Assembly: GCA_036562185.1 (NCBI GenBank)
Contig: DATCKN010000030.1
Coordinates: 1 to 49,312, forward strand
Origin: Thermoclostridium sp036562185
Lineage (GTDB): Bacteria > Bacillota > Clostridia > DSM-8532
Length of the DNA: 49,312 nt
Reading direction: 5' to 3'
Shown here: positions 1 to 7,748 of the stretch, in pieces
How positions within the stretch are numbered: position 1 is the first letter of the stretch
How the letters are laid out: each line of letters opens with the position of its first letter
Made by a program: the position numbers and the translations under genes
The notes under the pieces: generated by a model
What the model was told of the DNA's origin: nothing
The model's database searches: none
What the model saw: the letters and a program-made list of their open reading frames with translations, nothing else

Positions 1-824
1 GGAACAATATAAAGGTTGTTCCCGTTGTCCACAATCTTCTTTACCGCCCTGGCGGAACAGCTCTGGCAAAAGATCTGGTAAGGCAGTTGGTTTCTTCACC
101 CCAGAACCGCCGGGCATTTGCGCAAAACCTGGTCCAGCTGGTTGAACAGAATAATTTTGACGGTATAAATATTGATATCGAAGATGCCTATACCGAAGAC
201 AGCGTAAATCTTGCCCAGCTTTATGTTGATATTGCCGAAGCGTTCAGGCCAAGGGGTTATTTTTTGTCGGCGTCGGTTCCTTCAAGGATAAGCGATGAAC
301 CCTTCAATCCGTTCTCCGACCCGTTCGATTATGCAACTATAGGAAGTGCGGTGGATGAATTTATTGTTATGCTGTATAACGAATATGGCTGGCCCGGAAG
401 CCCCCCCGGTCCTCCTGTTTCTATACCGTGGATGAGAAGAGTATTAGACTATACAAAAACCAAAATGCCCTGGTATAAAATTGCAGCAGCCGTTTCGGTA
501 TTTGGTTTTGATTTCAATCTGACAACAAACAGAAGCTCCTATGTATCTTTTGACAGGGCAATGCAGCTTGCCAACCAGTATGGTGCCACCATTCAGTTTG
601 ACATGCGCCAGCAAACACCGTGGTTTGCTTATACTGATGCTCAAGGCCAGCAGCATCAGGTATGGTTTGAAAATGCCGACAGCATCCGCGTCAAGGTAAG
701 AACGGCATGGAATATGGGCATTAACGGAGTTGCGCTGTGGAGGCTTGGGATGGAAGACCCGGAAATATGGGATATGCTGGCAAACGAAACGGTGGTAAAG
801 AAAATAATTCAAAATTCCAGATAA
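1..824 (+). CDS. GH18 glycoside hydrolase, spore cortex-lytic type (YaaH/SleL-like), 5'-truncated
   Basis: The frame is open from the window edge, so the N-terminus (in this family usually LysM repeats) lies outside. The visible part is the end of a GH18 TIM barrel. The segment KVVPVVHNLLY fits an inner beta-strand, and FDGINIDIE near positions 156-183 is the GH18 catalytic DxxDxDxE motif in the form typical of spore enzymes, with Asn in place of the second Asp and the acid Glu last. Later come the FIVMLYNEYGWPG strand and GINGVALWRLGMED near the C-terminus. Known relatives (YaaH/SleL) are N-acetylglucosaminidases acting on cortex peptidoglycan during germination. A hairpin terminator follows directly. 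The family is well supported; the precise role is inferred because the N-terminal domains cannot be seen. Confidence 0.85.
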   Translation, partial: NNIKVVPVVHNLLYRPGGTALAKDLVRQLVSSPQNRRAFAQNLVQLVEQNNFDGINIDIEDAYTEDSVNLAQLYVDIAEAFRPRGYFLSASVPSRISDEPFNPFSDPFDYATIGSAVDEFIVMLYNEYGWPGSPPGPPVSIPWMRRVLDYTKTKMPWYKIAAAVSVFGFDFNLTTNRSSYVSFDRAMQLANQYGATIQFDMRQQTPWFAYTDAQGQQHQVWFENADSIRVKVRTAWNMGINGVALWRLGMEDPEIWDMLANETVVKKIIQNSR

Positions 825-848
825 AGACCGCGCCATGAGCGGTCTTTT
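823..848 (+). terminator. Rho-independent terminator after the GH18 gene
   Basis: A perfect 9-bp stem (AAAGACCGC at 823-831 with GCGGTCTTT at 839-847) encloses a 7-nt loop and ends in a T run. It overlaps the stop codon at 822-824. Confidence 0.85.
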
Positions 849-1223
849 AAATATCTTTTCCGGCTTAATCATAATTGCCGGGATGAATATGGTTCTGCCT
901 GATTAAGATGATTGTTTTGCATAGTCGGCCTGCATGTTCTATAATATATAAAAATGAATTATCCGTGTATTTGCATTTTATGATATAATAACCTAGCCGG
1001 TTTATCCGGATTATGGATTTCAAACTGGTACCCATGAACATTATATCATAATTTATACAGCAGATGGCTGCCCCCGGCAGGGCTGAGAGAAAATCTTATT
1101 ATTTTCTTGAATTCATGATATAATAAACTCGGATTGATTTTGATTTATCCCTTGCTTTTTTATGCAGGAGAGTATGGCATTTGATGAATGTAAATTATTC
1201 TTAAAATTGAACGGAGAATAGCC
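849..1223. other. AT-rich intergenic spacer before the dnaD-like gene
   Basis: I find no gene in these 375 bases. The word ATGATATAATAA occurs twice as a direct repeat (980-991 and 1115-1126), and its inverted core TTATATCAT lies between them (1041-1049). Each direct copy contains a TATAAT that could be a -10 box, but neither has a convincing -35 at 16-18 nt. A short hairpin CTGCC-CCC-GGCAG lies near 1068-1080. The spacer probably holds the promoter for the downstream replication genes. Confidence 0.5.
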
Positions 1224-2198
1224 ATGGAGTTTCAACTTTCCACAGATATGCTGTTTTCGGACACACTCGTTCCCGATGTATTTATTAACGATATAATGCC
1301 GTCACTTCCGTCAGATTGTGTGAAGGTTTACATATATGGGCTATATTTATGTAAATATAATAAAAGCATAAGCCTGGATGATTTTTCTAAAAGGCTTGGT
1401 ATGTCAAGGGATTCTCTGAATGCGGCGCTTGTGCTTCTCGAAAATGAGGAACTGCTTGTCCGTACCCATACCGGTATAACATTTACCAATGTAAAGGACA
1501 AGCTGTTAAGCCGCTTATATCGCAAAAAAGAAGAATCAACACCTGAGGAAGCATTATCCAACACTCAGTTTAACCAGCGCAGAAGCCAATGCATACAATC
1601 AATGAACCAGATGTTCTTTCAAGGCAGTATGCCCAGCAGCTGGTATACTTTCATTGACCACCTGTTCAGCCAGTACAATTTTGATGAAGATGTTATGATT
1701 TCGTTGTTCCAGTATTGCTATAACAAGAACGCAATGAACAGGAAATACATAGGGCAGGTTGCTGCCAACTGGGCTAAACGGAATATTACATCCCATATAG
1801 AACTGGAAAAATACATGGAGGTTTTCCAGCGGACCAAGGATTTAAGTTATCAGATAGCAAAGGTATTGCGTTTTAACAGGAGCCTTACGGTTTTTGAAGA
1901 GGAATTTGTTGATATATGGGCAAACCAGTATGGCTATGGAATGGATATTATTGAATTGGCCCTGAAAAAAACATCAGGAAAGTCCGACCTGAATTTCAGG
2001 TACATACACAAAATATTGACCGACTGGCACGATGCAGGCCTTAAAACAAAAGAAGATGTAATTGCTTATTTATCCAGGAAGGAAACAACGGCGAGGAAGG
2101 AAGTTGCTGCGGCAAAAGTACCGCAAAAAAGCAATTTCAATCAAAGGGAATACGATAATGATTTTTATGAAAAACTTAAAAATTCATCTTTTAAATAA
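1224..2198 (+). CDS. DnaD/DnaB_2-domain primosomal protein
   Basis: The 324-residue protein has an N-terminal winged-helix-like region (about residues 25-90, with the helix-turn-helix-like stretch ISLDDFSKRLGMSRDSL). Two DnaB_2/DnaD-type helical modules follow, about residues 145-200 and 215-285. The second ends in FRYIHKILTDW, the Y-x-x-I-x-x-x-x-x-W pattern typical of this domain, and a charged tail follows. In Firmicutes DnaD and DnaB bind DNA and help load the replicative helicase at oriC or at stalled forks. The adjacent helicase loader supports that role. GGAG at 1213-1216 sets the ATG start. Two tandem modules are more DnaB-like than DnaD-like in layout, so I give no symbol. Confidence 0.85.
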   Translation: MEFQLSTDMLFSDTLVPDVFINDIMPSLPSDCVKVYIYGLYLCKYNKSISLDDFSKRLGMSRDSLNAALVLLENEELLVRTHTGITFTNVKDKLLSRLYRKKEESTPEEALSNTQFNQRRSQCIQSMNQMFFQGSMPSSWYTFIDHLFSQYNFDEDVMISLFQYCYNKNAMNRKYIGQVAANWAKRNITSHIELEKYMEVFQRTKDLSYQIAKVLRFNRSLTVFEEEFVDIWANQYGYGMDIIELALKKTSGKSDLNFRYIHKILTDWHDAGLKTKEDVIAYLSRKETTARKEVAAAKVPQKSNFNQREYDNDFYEKLKNSSFK

Positions 2199-2243
2199 GT
2201 TGTTGTGCCAATTTAGCAATGTTAATTCAAGCAGGAGGGGTTT

Positions 2244-3272
2244 ATGAATACAAACTGGCAGGAATTAAAAAGAGAATTTCATAAGCGCAGGGAAAATGCA
2301 ATAACTGCCCGTGATCAAAGAAAAGAAGAAATATACCGGAAAATACCCGAAATTAAAATACTTGATCAACGGATAACCGAGCTTGGCCTGTCCTTTACCC
2401 GTGAAGCCATAAAACAGCAATTAACACCCGACAGTGCCGGATTTTTTGAAAAAAAAATAAATCAGCTTATTGAACAAAAGAAAAAGCTACTCACTGATAA
2501 CGGTTTTCCTGCCAACTATCTTGAAGTTGATTATACATGCAAAAACTGTAACGATACGGGGTTTGTACTCGACAAGGAAGGAAAACCAAGTACAACGCCC
2601 TGCCATTGTTACCGCCAGCTTCTTATTGAAAAGTTTTACGATGTTTCAAATTTAAACAGTGACGGCCAGACAGGATTTGAATTCTTTAACGAACACTACT
2701 ACAGGGATTCGATTCCGGACGGTTCTAATTATAATATTACACCAAGGGCTCAGGCACTAAGGGTAAAGCAAAAGTGCCTGGATTTCGTCAACAACTTCGA
2801 AGATACGAGATACCCCAATCTTTACTTTACAGGACCTACAGGGGTGGGCAAAACATTTTTATCCAAATGTATAGCACTGGAAATCCTGAAAAAAGGGCAT
2901 ACCGTCCTGTACTTGCCTGCTCCTGCCATGTTTGATATCATCTACAGGAGCAAATACCAATTTGACGACAGTGAACAGGACAGCACCTACCAGGATATAC
3001 TTAATACCGAGCTTCTTATAATTGATGATTTGGGTACCGAATCCCCCAGTGCCGCTAAATACACCGAATTACTAACCCTTTTGGATTACAGAAGTGCAAG
3101 GAATGTTACAACACCATGCAAAACAATCCTGGCTACAAACCTTGAACCCAAGGACCTGCACAAAATGTATTCTGAACGTGTGGAATCGCGCATACTTGGT
3201 GAATATGATATCCTTTACCTCTTCGGTGATGATATCAGACTTGTAAAAAGGTTTCTGAGGGATAACATATAA
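2244..3272 (+). CDS. dnaC: AAA+ replicative helicase loader, DnaC/DnaI type
   Basis: The 342-residue ATPase should load the replicative helicase onto DNA. The N-terminal half is helical and carries a four-cysteine zinc site (C99, C102, C120, C122), as in DnaI-type loaders. The C-terminal AAA+ domain has Walker A GPTGVGKT at residues 197-204 and Walker B LLIIDDLG with Asp261-Asp262. A strong AGGAGGGG sits 3 bases before the ATG, and the gene starts 45 bases after the DnaD-like gene, so the two form a primosome pair. No helicase gene is nearby. The family call is firm; dnaC versus dnaI is a naming choice. Confidence 0.9.
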   Translation: MNTNWQELKREFHKRRENAITARDQRKEEIYRKIPEIKILDQRITELGLSFTREAIKQQLTPDSAGFFEKKINQLIEQKKKLLTDNGFPANYLEVDYTCKNCNDTGFVLDKEGKPSTTPCHCYRQLLIEKFYDVSNLNSDGQTGFEFFNEHYYRDSIPDGSNYNITPRAQALRVKQKCLDFVNNFEDTRYPNLYFTGPTGVGKTFLSKCIALEILKKGHTVLYLPAPAMFDIIYRSKYQFDDSEQDSTYQDILNTELLIIDDLGTESPSAAKYTELLTLLDYRSARNVTTPCKTILATNLEPKDLHKMYSERVESRILGEYDILYLFGDDIRLVKRFLRDNI

Positions 3273-3294
3273 TTTTTTCTGAGCGCATTTTTAG

Positions 3295-3337
3295 CCCAAA
3301 ATGTTAACCTTATATTTTTTTAGGTTGACATTTTGGG
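3295..3337 (+). promoter_or_regulatory. Candidate BirA (biotin repressor) operator upstream of bioY
   Basis: Two 16-nt arms (3295-3310 and 3322-3337) form an inverted repeat with a single G-T mismatch. The inner half-sites TGTTAACC and GGTTGACA match the form of Firmicute BirA boxes as I remember them (TTGTTAACC...GGTTAACAA). The 13-base spacer is shorter than the roughly 14-16 I recall. The right arm contains the -35 hexamer of the bioY promoter, so a bound repressor would cover it. It might also act as a weak terminator for the upstream loader gene, but no T run follows. Confidence 0.65.
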
Positions 3338-3353
3338 TTGTTTATTGTATCAT
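3325..3353 (+). promoter_or_regulatory. Sigma-A-type promoter of bioY
   Basis: A perfect -35 TTGACA (3325-3330) is separated by exactly 17 bases from the -10 TATCAT (3348-3353). The expected start of transcription is about 3360, at the edge of a perfect 14-bp palindrome (3361-3374). Confidence 0.75.
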
Positions 3354-3411
3354 CATATAAAACATCCGGATGTTAATATGTGTAATTTTTATATTGAATC
3401 TGGGGTGAAGA

Positions 3412-3981
3412 ATGATGGTACATAATTCAAATATCAAAAATATGATCCTTATTGCTCTTTTTACTGCACTGATTATTGTTGGAGCATTCATAAAAATTCC
3501 TAATCCCTTTTTCCCCGTACCGTTCACTTTGCAGGGTGTTTTTTGCGCTTTAGCCGGGCTCCTGTTAGGCTCAAAGCGTGGGTCAGGTGCGGTGGCTCTT
3601 TATATCATTATGGGGCTTGTCGGATTGCCAGTATTCACTTTGCCATCCGGTCCTCAATACATATTCCAGCCAACCTTTGGCTTTTTGGTAGGATTTGTTG
3701 CTACAGCGTTTATAATCGGGAAGTTTGCGGAGTCAAACGGATCCTTTACACATATAAAAGCTTTCTTGGCATCTTACCTGGGCCTTTTCGTCCAATACGT
3801 AATCGGAATACTTCATATGTACCTGATATATAATTTTTACAACAAAAGCCCAATTGGATTTTGGGCTCTTGTTACAAGCATGTCTCTTTACTTTATGAAA
3901 GACCTGATATTATATTCAATCGTGGCTTCGGTATCTGTTGTACTAAGAAGAAGAATGGTACCCATTATAAACAGCAGGTAA
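3412..3981 (+). CDS. bioY: Biotin transporter BioY (ECF S component)
   Basis: BioY is the membrane subunit that binds biotin in energy-coupling-factor transporters. The 189-residue protein is hydrophobic with about six membrane segments. It carries family hallmarks: IPNPFFPVPFTLQ near residue 27, LLLGSKRGSGAVALYIIMGLVG, and GPQYIFQPTFGFLVGF. Two ATGs in tandem (3412 and 3415) follow a GGGGTGA; the second has the better spacing. No biotin-synthesis genes or EcfA/EcfT partners are in the window, so it probably shares a general ECF module and serves biotin scavenging. Regulation by BirA is inferred from the upstream operator. Confidence 0.93.
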   Translation: MMVHNSNIKNMILIALFTALIIVGAFIKIPNPFFPVPFTLQGVFCALAGLLLGSKRGSGAVALYIIMGLVGLPVFTLPSGPQYIFQPTFGFLVGFVATAFIIGKFAESNGSFTHIKAFLASYLGLFVQYVIGILHMYLIYNFYNKSPIGFWALVTSMSLYFMKDLILYSIVASVSVVLRRRMVPIINSR

Positions 3982-3989
3982 TCCATACT

Positions 3990-4736
3990 TTAATCCTGCA
4001 ACCCTGCAATAAAAAAGCAGCGCTGTGATTTTTCAGAGGGCGGGTTCTGAGTATACTCTTCAAATATTTTCACCAGCTTTAAATCCGATTCATCAAGTGC
4101 TGCTTTTACTTCATCAAAACTCCAGGCCTTTTGCTGTTGCTCTTCTTCTATTCTTTCGTACAGCCGGCCTTTTTCCCTGACAAAAAAAGTTAAATCAAAG
4201 GTGCAAATCCTTGTATCCGGATTATACGTATTCTGCCAGATATATGCGATATCCTCCCCGATCTCGTAAAAAAAGTTATTTCCAAGTATATTTTCAAACT
4301 TGTATGGGGTATTTAAATCGAAAATAAAAAGACCGCCTGGGTTCAGGTAGTTTTTTACAAGTCTGAAAATGGATTTCAAATCGCTGAAATCGGTAATATA
4401 ATTCAGGCTGTCCAATGTGCAAATAACAGCATCAACAGTCCCGTACAGCTCAAAATTTCTCATGTCCTGGCAAACCCACAAAGGGGACACCTTAAGTTCC
4501 ATGGACTTTTCTAAAGCACAGTTCAGCATATCCGGGGATACATCAATTCCTATCATGTCATAGCCCCGTTTTGCAAATTCCAGTGTCAGGCTGCCGGTAC
4601 CACATGCCAGGTCCAGCATAAGCTTTGGCTTAATTCTCCCGTAATCTGACAACAATACCTCAATATAATCAGCCAGTTTCGAATAATCTATATCCCTCAT
4701 CAAGCGATCATAAACATAGGCAAAATCGCTGTACAT
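3990..4736 (-). CDS. Class I SAM-dependent methyltransferase
   Basis: This is a Rossmann-fold methyltransferase of about 248 residues. Motif I is LDLACGTGS near residue 45, the acidic end of beta-2 is GIDVSPDML, and GGLFIFDLNTPYKF fits motif IV/post-IV. The opening YSDFAYVYDRLMRDIDY is common in a Firmicute group of uncharacterised methyltransferases, so the substrate is unknown. A longer GTG start at 4748 is possible, but GGGGGT lies inside it, 4-5 bases ahead of the ATG at 4736, so I prefer that ATG. The gene converges on bioY with an 8-base gap. Confidence 0.85.
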   Translation of the reverse strand: MYSDFAYVYDRLMRDIDYSKLADYIEVLLSDYGRIKPKLMLDLACGTGSLTLEFAKRGYDMIGIDVSPDMLNCALEKSMELKVSPLWVCQDMRNFELYGTVDAVICTLDSLNYITDFSDLKSIFRLVKNYLNPGGLFIFDLNTPYKFENILGNNFFYEIGEDIAYIWQNTYNPDTRICTFDLTFFVREKGRLYERIEEEQQQKAWSFDEVKAALDESDLKLVKIFEEYTQNPPSEKSQRCFFIAGLQD

Positions 4737-4790
4737 TTTAACCCCCACGCTTTACAGTAAGTAAATTCTGCAAAAATTTTTAAAACATAA

Positions 4791-4943
4791 TTATCCGAAT
4801 TTTTTCCTTTTTGACAGTAAACCGCCTATCCTGCCTGTTTCTTTCGAACTTAAGCTTTTCCAGCCTTCTTTTTGCACTTTTTCCAAAAGCCCCAGTTCTT
4901 TTGCTATTTCCAGCTTCAATTTTTCATTTTTCTTTGATGCCAT
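4791..4943 (-). CDS. Small acid-soluble spore protein, alpha/beta type (SspF-like), 50 aa
   Basis: This is a short gene that is easy to miss. The product contains IAKELGLLEKVQKEGWKSL followed by SSKETGRIGGLL, which matches the SASP alpha/beta signature: a helix, G-W, then the germination-protease-like region and G-x-x-GG. Such proteins coat forespore DNA and protect it from UV damage. The Lys-rich C-terminus KRKKF fits DNA binding. GAGGTGG lies just upstream of the ATG, and a forespore-type promoter sits at 4963-4992. SspF-like minor SASPs are shorter and more divergent than the major ones, which fits here. Confidence 0.85.
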   Translation of the reverse strand: MASKKNEKLKLEIAKELGLLEKVQKEGWKSLSSKETGRIGGLLSKRKKFG

Positions 4944-4962
4944 ATATAACCACCTCGTAGAG

Positions 4963-4992
4963 TATTATACCCCTCACGAGAGGCATGTATAC
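4963..4992 (-). promoter_or_regulatory. Candidate sigma-G/sigma-F promoter of the SASP gene
   Basis: On the minus strand, GTATA (4988-4992) is followed after 18 bases by TATAATA (4963-4969). This is close to the forespore consensus GYATR-N18-CATnnTA; only the first -10 base differs. The predicted transcript starts about 13 bases before the ATG, leaving the ribosome site at the extreme 5' end. Confidence 0.6.
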
Positions 4993-5001
4993 AATAAACT
5001 T

Positions 5002-5030
5002 AAAACAGGTCCTGTTTTTTCAGGACCTGC
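5002..5030 (-). terminator. Terminator after the CtpA-like protease gene
   Basis: A 9-bp perfect stem (5006-5014 with 5021-5029, CAGGTCCTG/CAGGACCTG) has a 6-base loop and is followed on the minus strand by TTTTA. It lies just past the stop at 5036. Confidence 0.85.
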
Positions 5031-5035
5031 CCTTA

Positions 5036-6265
5036 CTATTTTTGAGACTCCCTCTCTGAAATTAACCTGCTTATTTCATCGATTGCCCTTAGTAATTGCT
5101 TGTCTTCTCCCTCAGGAATATCGTCAATGCTATAATACTTATACTTTTCATCATTATCTATCTCAATATCGGGAGTAACTCCCACCCCGTGTATGCAGAT
5201 ACCCGAAGGTGTAAAATACCTCGATGAGGTAAATTTCAATCCTGCATCTCCTTCGAGCGGTATTATTGTCTGAACAAGGCCCTTGCCAAAAGTGGTTTTA
5301 CCGATTAGAGTACCTTTGCCATAATCTTTTATAGCTGCAGAAAGAATTTCGGAAGCGCTGGCACTGTATTCATTAATCAATACGGTCAGCGGCATGTTAA
5401 GCTCACTGGCTCCTGACTTTTCCTCATCACGGTTTCCGTTTCTGTCTTCAGTATATACTATCAGTCCTTCAGGAACAATGATATCGGCCATACGAACCAC
5501 CTGGCTGTAATCACCGCCCGGATTGTTTCTCAAATCTAAAATCAAGCCTTTTGCCCCCTGGGAAATAAGCTTGTTAACGTGAGTTACAAAGTCTTGTGTA
5601 ATGTCTTCGTCAAACAGTTTCAACTGGATGTAACCTATGTTATCATTAATCATCCTGCTTTTAATGTACACCAGGTTAATTACCCTACGAACCATTGAAA
5701 GTTCCACGTAGTTATTTATTTCAGGCCTGTATACGGTAAGTTTAACATCTGTATTTGGCAGTCCTCTTATCCTCTGTACAATCAGATCCAAATCGGTTAT
5801 TGAAGTAACATCCTCCCCATTAACCATAACTATCTTATCACCACTGCGAATTCCGGAATCTTTTGCGGGTGAATCATCAAATATGTCAGCAACGGTAGCC
5901 AATCCGTCATCATCCATAAAGACGGTAACCCCTATGCCTACATAGCTTCCGCTCTGTTTCTCCATAAAACTTTCCATCATGTCCGGTGTATAATATACGG
6001 TGTATGGATCTCCTACCGCTTCAACCATCCCTTTTATGGCACCTTCAAGGAGTACGTTTTCATCTATTTCCTGATAATAACTGTTTAGCAGAATGGATTT
6101 TACCCGGTTAAAATTTATGATGTTTTCACGTGACACATTCTGGCTGAACAGTATTTCATATTTAGGATTCAGCGCATCAATCAGGTTATTTGTGAAAAAA
6201 CCCGCAGCAAAAAATGTAATGGCAACAAAAAAGCATATAAGGGCAAGCAACCAGTTTCTTTTCAT
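5036..6265 (-). CDS. ctpA: Carboxy-terminal processing serine protease, S41 family (CtpA/CtpB-like)
   Basis: This membrane-anchored 409-residue protease should cleave substrates from their C-terminal side outside the membrane. It has an N-terminal signal anchor (about residues 5-24), a PDZ domain (about 105-185, with SGSYVGIGV and SGDKIVMVNG), and an S41 core. The catalytic Ser303 lies in EYSASASEIL, with Lys328 in GKTTFGKG and Gln332 four residues later; this 25 and 4 spacing matches that known for CtpB. AGGAAGTG precedes the ATG. It sits downstream of the M23 hydrolase and ftsEX, a common order in Firmicutes. It could serve envelope processing or, as CtpB does, sporulation signalling. Confidence 0.92.
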   Translation of the reverse strand: MKRNWLLALICFFVAITFFAAGFFTNNLIDALNPKYEILFSQNVSRENIINFNRVKSILLNSYYQEIDENVLLEGAIKGMVEAVGDPYTVYYTPDMMESFMEKQSGSYVGIGVTVFMDDDGLATVADIFDDSPAKDSGIRSGDKIVMVNGEDVTSITDLDLIVQRIRGLPNTDVKLTVYRPEINNYVELSMVRRVINLVYIKSRMINDNIGYIQLKLFDEDITQDFVTHVNKLISQGAKGLILDLRNNPGGDYSQVVRMADIIVPEGLIVYTEDRNGNRDEEKSGASELNMPLTVLINEYSASASEILSAAIKDYGKGTLIGKTTFGKGLVQTIIPLEGDAGLKFTSSRYFTPSGICIHGVGVTPDIEIDNDEKYKYYSIDDIPEGEDKQLLRAIDEISRLISERESQK

Positions 6266-6407
6266 TTTAACACTTCCTATACTTAATTTATAAGTTATTT
6301 ATATCAATTTTACATTATGCAATATATTCTACATATAAATATATATTTGCCTGGTAATTTAAAATGTCTCATCTATAAGACAATTTTATGCTGTTTAAAA
6401 GAAAATA

Positions 6408-6421
6408 CCCGGTTCCCCGGG
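6408..6421 (-). terminator. Probable terminator after the M23 hydrolase gene
   Basis: On the minus strand CCCGG-GGAA-CCGGG is followed by TATTTTC. The stem is short (5 bp) but GC-rich with a tetraloop, and it lies 45 bases past the stop at 6466. Confidence 0.5.
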
Positions 6422-6465
6422 ATTTTTCTCAGCTCTGTTTAAGTATTAACGAATAATGTAAATAT

Positions 6466-7641
6466 CTACGGACTGACATAATTCAAAGGATTTTGAGTGG
6501 CTCCGTTCTTTCTTACTTCAAAATGCAGGTGAGGACCTGTAGCTACTCCGGTCTGTCCTGCTTTTGCTATTTGCTGGCCTGCTTTTACGCTTTGTCCCGT
6601 CTGAACCAGGATACCGCGATTGTTAATATGGGCATACAAAGTTGTAATTCCGCTTCCGTGGTCAATAATTATACAATTTCCGTATCCGTTGCGTGTTCCT
6701 GCAAAAATAACAACCCCATCGGCAGCCGCAACAATAGCCTCATTCATTTTTGAACCAATGTCTACCCCTGTATGCATTTTCCAGACTTTGTATATCGGAT
6801 GAAGCCTGTTACCATATGGGGATGATATGGTTTTATTTGTAGGCATGGGCCAGACCATTTTGCCGCCATACTTCAGATTGCTTTGGCTTTCCAGGTTCTT
6901 AATCAACTGTTCCAGCTCTTTCGATTCTTTCTCCAATATATTCTGCTGTCTTTCATATTCTTCTTTGCTCTGTTCATCTTTTTTAATTGCAGCTTCCAAT
7001 GAAGATCTTGACACCTCAAGTTCCTGTATCTGCTGAGCATAAAGCTTGGCCTGTTCCACACAGTTGTCTATTTCATACTGTCTCTGCTCTTTTAATTCTT
7101 CAATTTCCTGTTTTTTCTTCTTTAAGTTGTTCAAAAGCATCCTGTCGTATTCGCCAAGCTTGTTCATCAGTCTTACCCTTGTAAACAGTTCATTCCAGTC
7201 GCTGCTTTTTAACAACTCGTCAAGTTTCCATACGGTGCTGGTAGATTTATACATTACATTAAGGCGCCTTTTCAGCAGCTCTTCCTGTTGTGCGTATTCT
7301 TCCTCTGCTAAAGCAATTGCTTCGGTAAGGGTATCTATCGCAGATTCAAGAAGTTCAATCTGCTGTTCGATTTCTGCTTTTTTAAGGCCCATTTCTTCAA
7401 GTTCTTTAACAATCTGCTCACGTTTATATTTTCTCCAGTTTAAATCTTCGCTGATCTTTTTTATCTTATTTTGCAGATTTGATTTTTCAGACTGAGTTTG
7501 CTTTAATTTCTGCTGGTATGTGGAGATGTCATTGCCGGCATAGGCGTCAAAAGCCATTATAGATATTAATAAGAACACAATAAATATATAACCGGTGCGT
7601 TTTATCCCCGTTGAAAGTTTCTTATGCGTTTTATGCATCAT
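6466..7641 (-). CDS. M23 murein hydrolase with coiled coil (EnvC/PcsB-type FtsEX partner)
   Basis: The 391-residue exported protein has a signal peptide (about residues 14-36, ending near AYA). A long coiled coil (about 40-250) rich in Lys, Glu and Gln follows, then a C-terminal LytM/M23 endopeptidase domain. All zinc ligands are present: HTGVD near residue 290 and HLHFE near 369, so it should be an active enzyme rather than a pseudo-hydrolase. The neighbouring ftsX and ftsE argue that it is the wall hydrolase activated by that complex at septation. GGAGGA at 7647-7652 selects the ATGs at 7641/7638; the ATG at 7659 has no ribosome site. Confidence 0.88.
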   Translation of the reverse strand: MMHKTHKKLSTGIKRTGYIFIVFLLISIMAFDAYAGNDISTYQQKLKQTQSEKSNLQNKIKKISEDLNWRKYKREQIVKELEEMGLKKAEIEQQIELLESAIDTLTEAIALAEEEYAQQEELLKRRLNVMYKSTSTVWKLDELLKSSDWNELFTRVRLMNKLGEYDRMLLNNLKKKKQEIEELKEQRQYEIDNCVEQAKLYAQQIQELEVSRSSLEAAIKKDEQSKEEYERQQNILEKESKELEQLIKNLESQSNLKYGGKMVWPMPTNKTISSPYGNRLHPIYKVWKMHTGVDIGSKMNEAIVAAADGVVIFAGTRNGYGNCIIIDHGSGITTLYAHINNRGILVQTGQSVKAGQQIAKAGQTGVATGPHLHFEVRKNGATQNPLNYVSP

Positions 7642-7748
7642 TATTGTCCTCCAGCACATGTTACTATTATCCGTTGTTTATTTACCTGTTTATCTTTTTC
7701 CTGTTGCAGGAAATATCCCTGATATAACTAATTATACATAAACAGGCA

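Noticed and set aside
444..872. A 142-codon minus-strand ORF opposite the GH18 gene
   Set aside because: It is the antisense shadow of conserved GH18 sequence, and it spans the terminator.
1060..1100. Possible TPP riboswitch because of GGGCTGAGAGAAA
   Set aside because: The second conserved half of the TPP aptamer is missing, and the downstream gene is a replication protein, not a thiamine gene.
3295..3340. Reading the inverted repeat only as a terminator of the helicase-loader gene
   Set aside because: There is no T run after it, and its right arm is a consensus -35 with a perfect spacer to a -10; an operator fits better.
7046..7495. A 149-codon Ser/Phe-rich ORF opposite the M23 hydrolase
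   Set aside because: Its composition is just the complement of a Lys/Glu-rich coiled coil; no ribosome site.
7697..7713. Hairpin TTTCCTG-TTG-CAGGAAA after ftsX as a terminator
   Set aside because: No T run follows on either strand, so it is not supported as a terminator.
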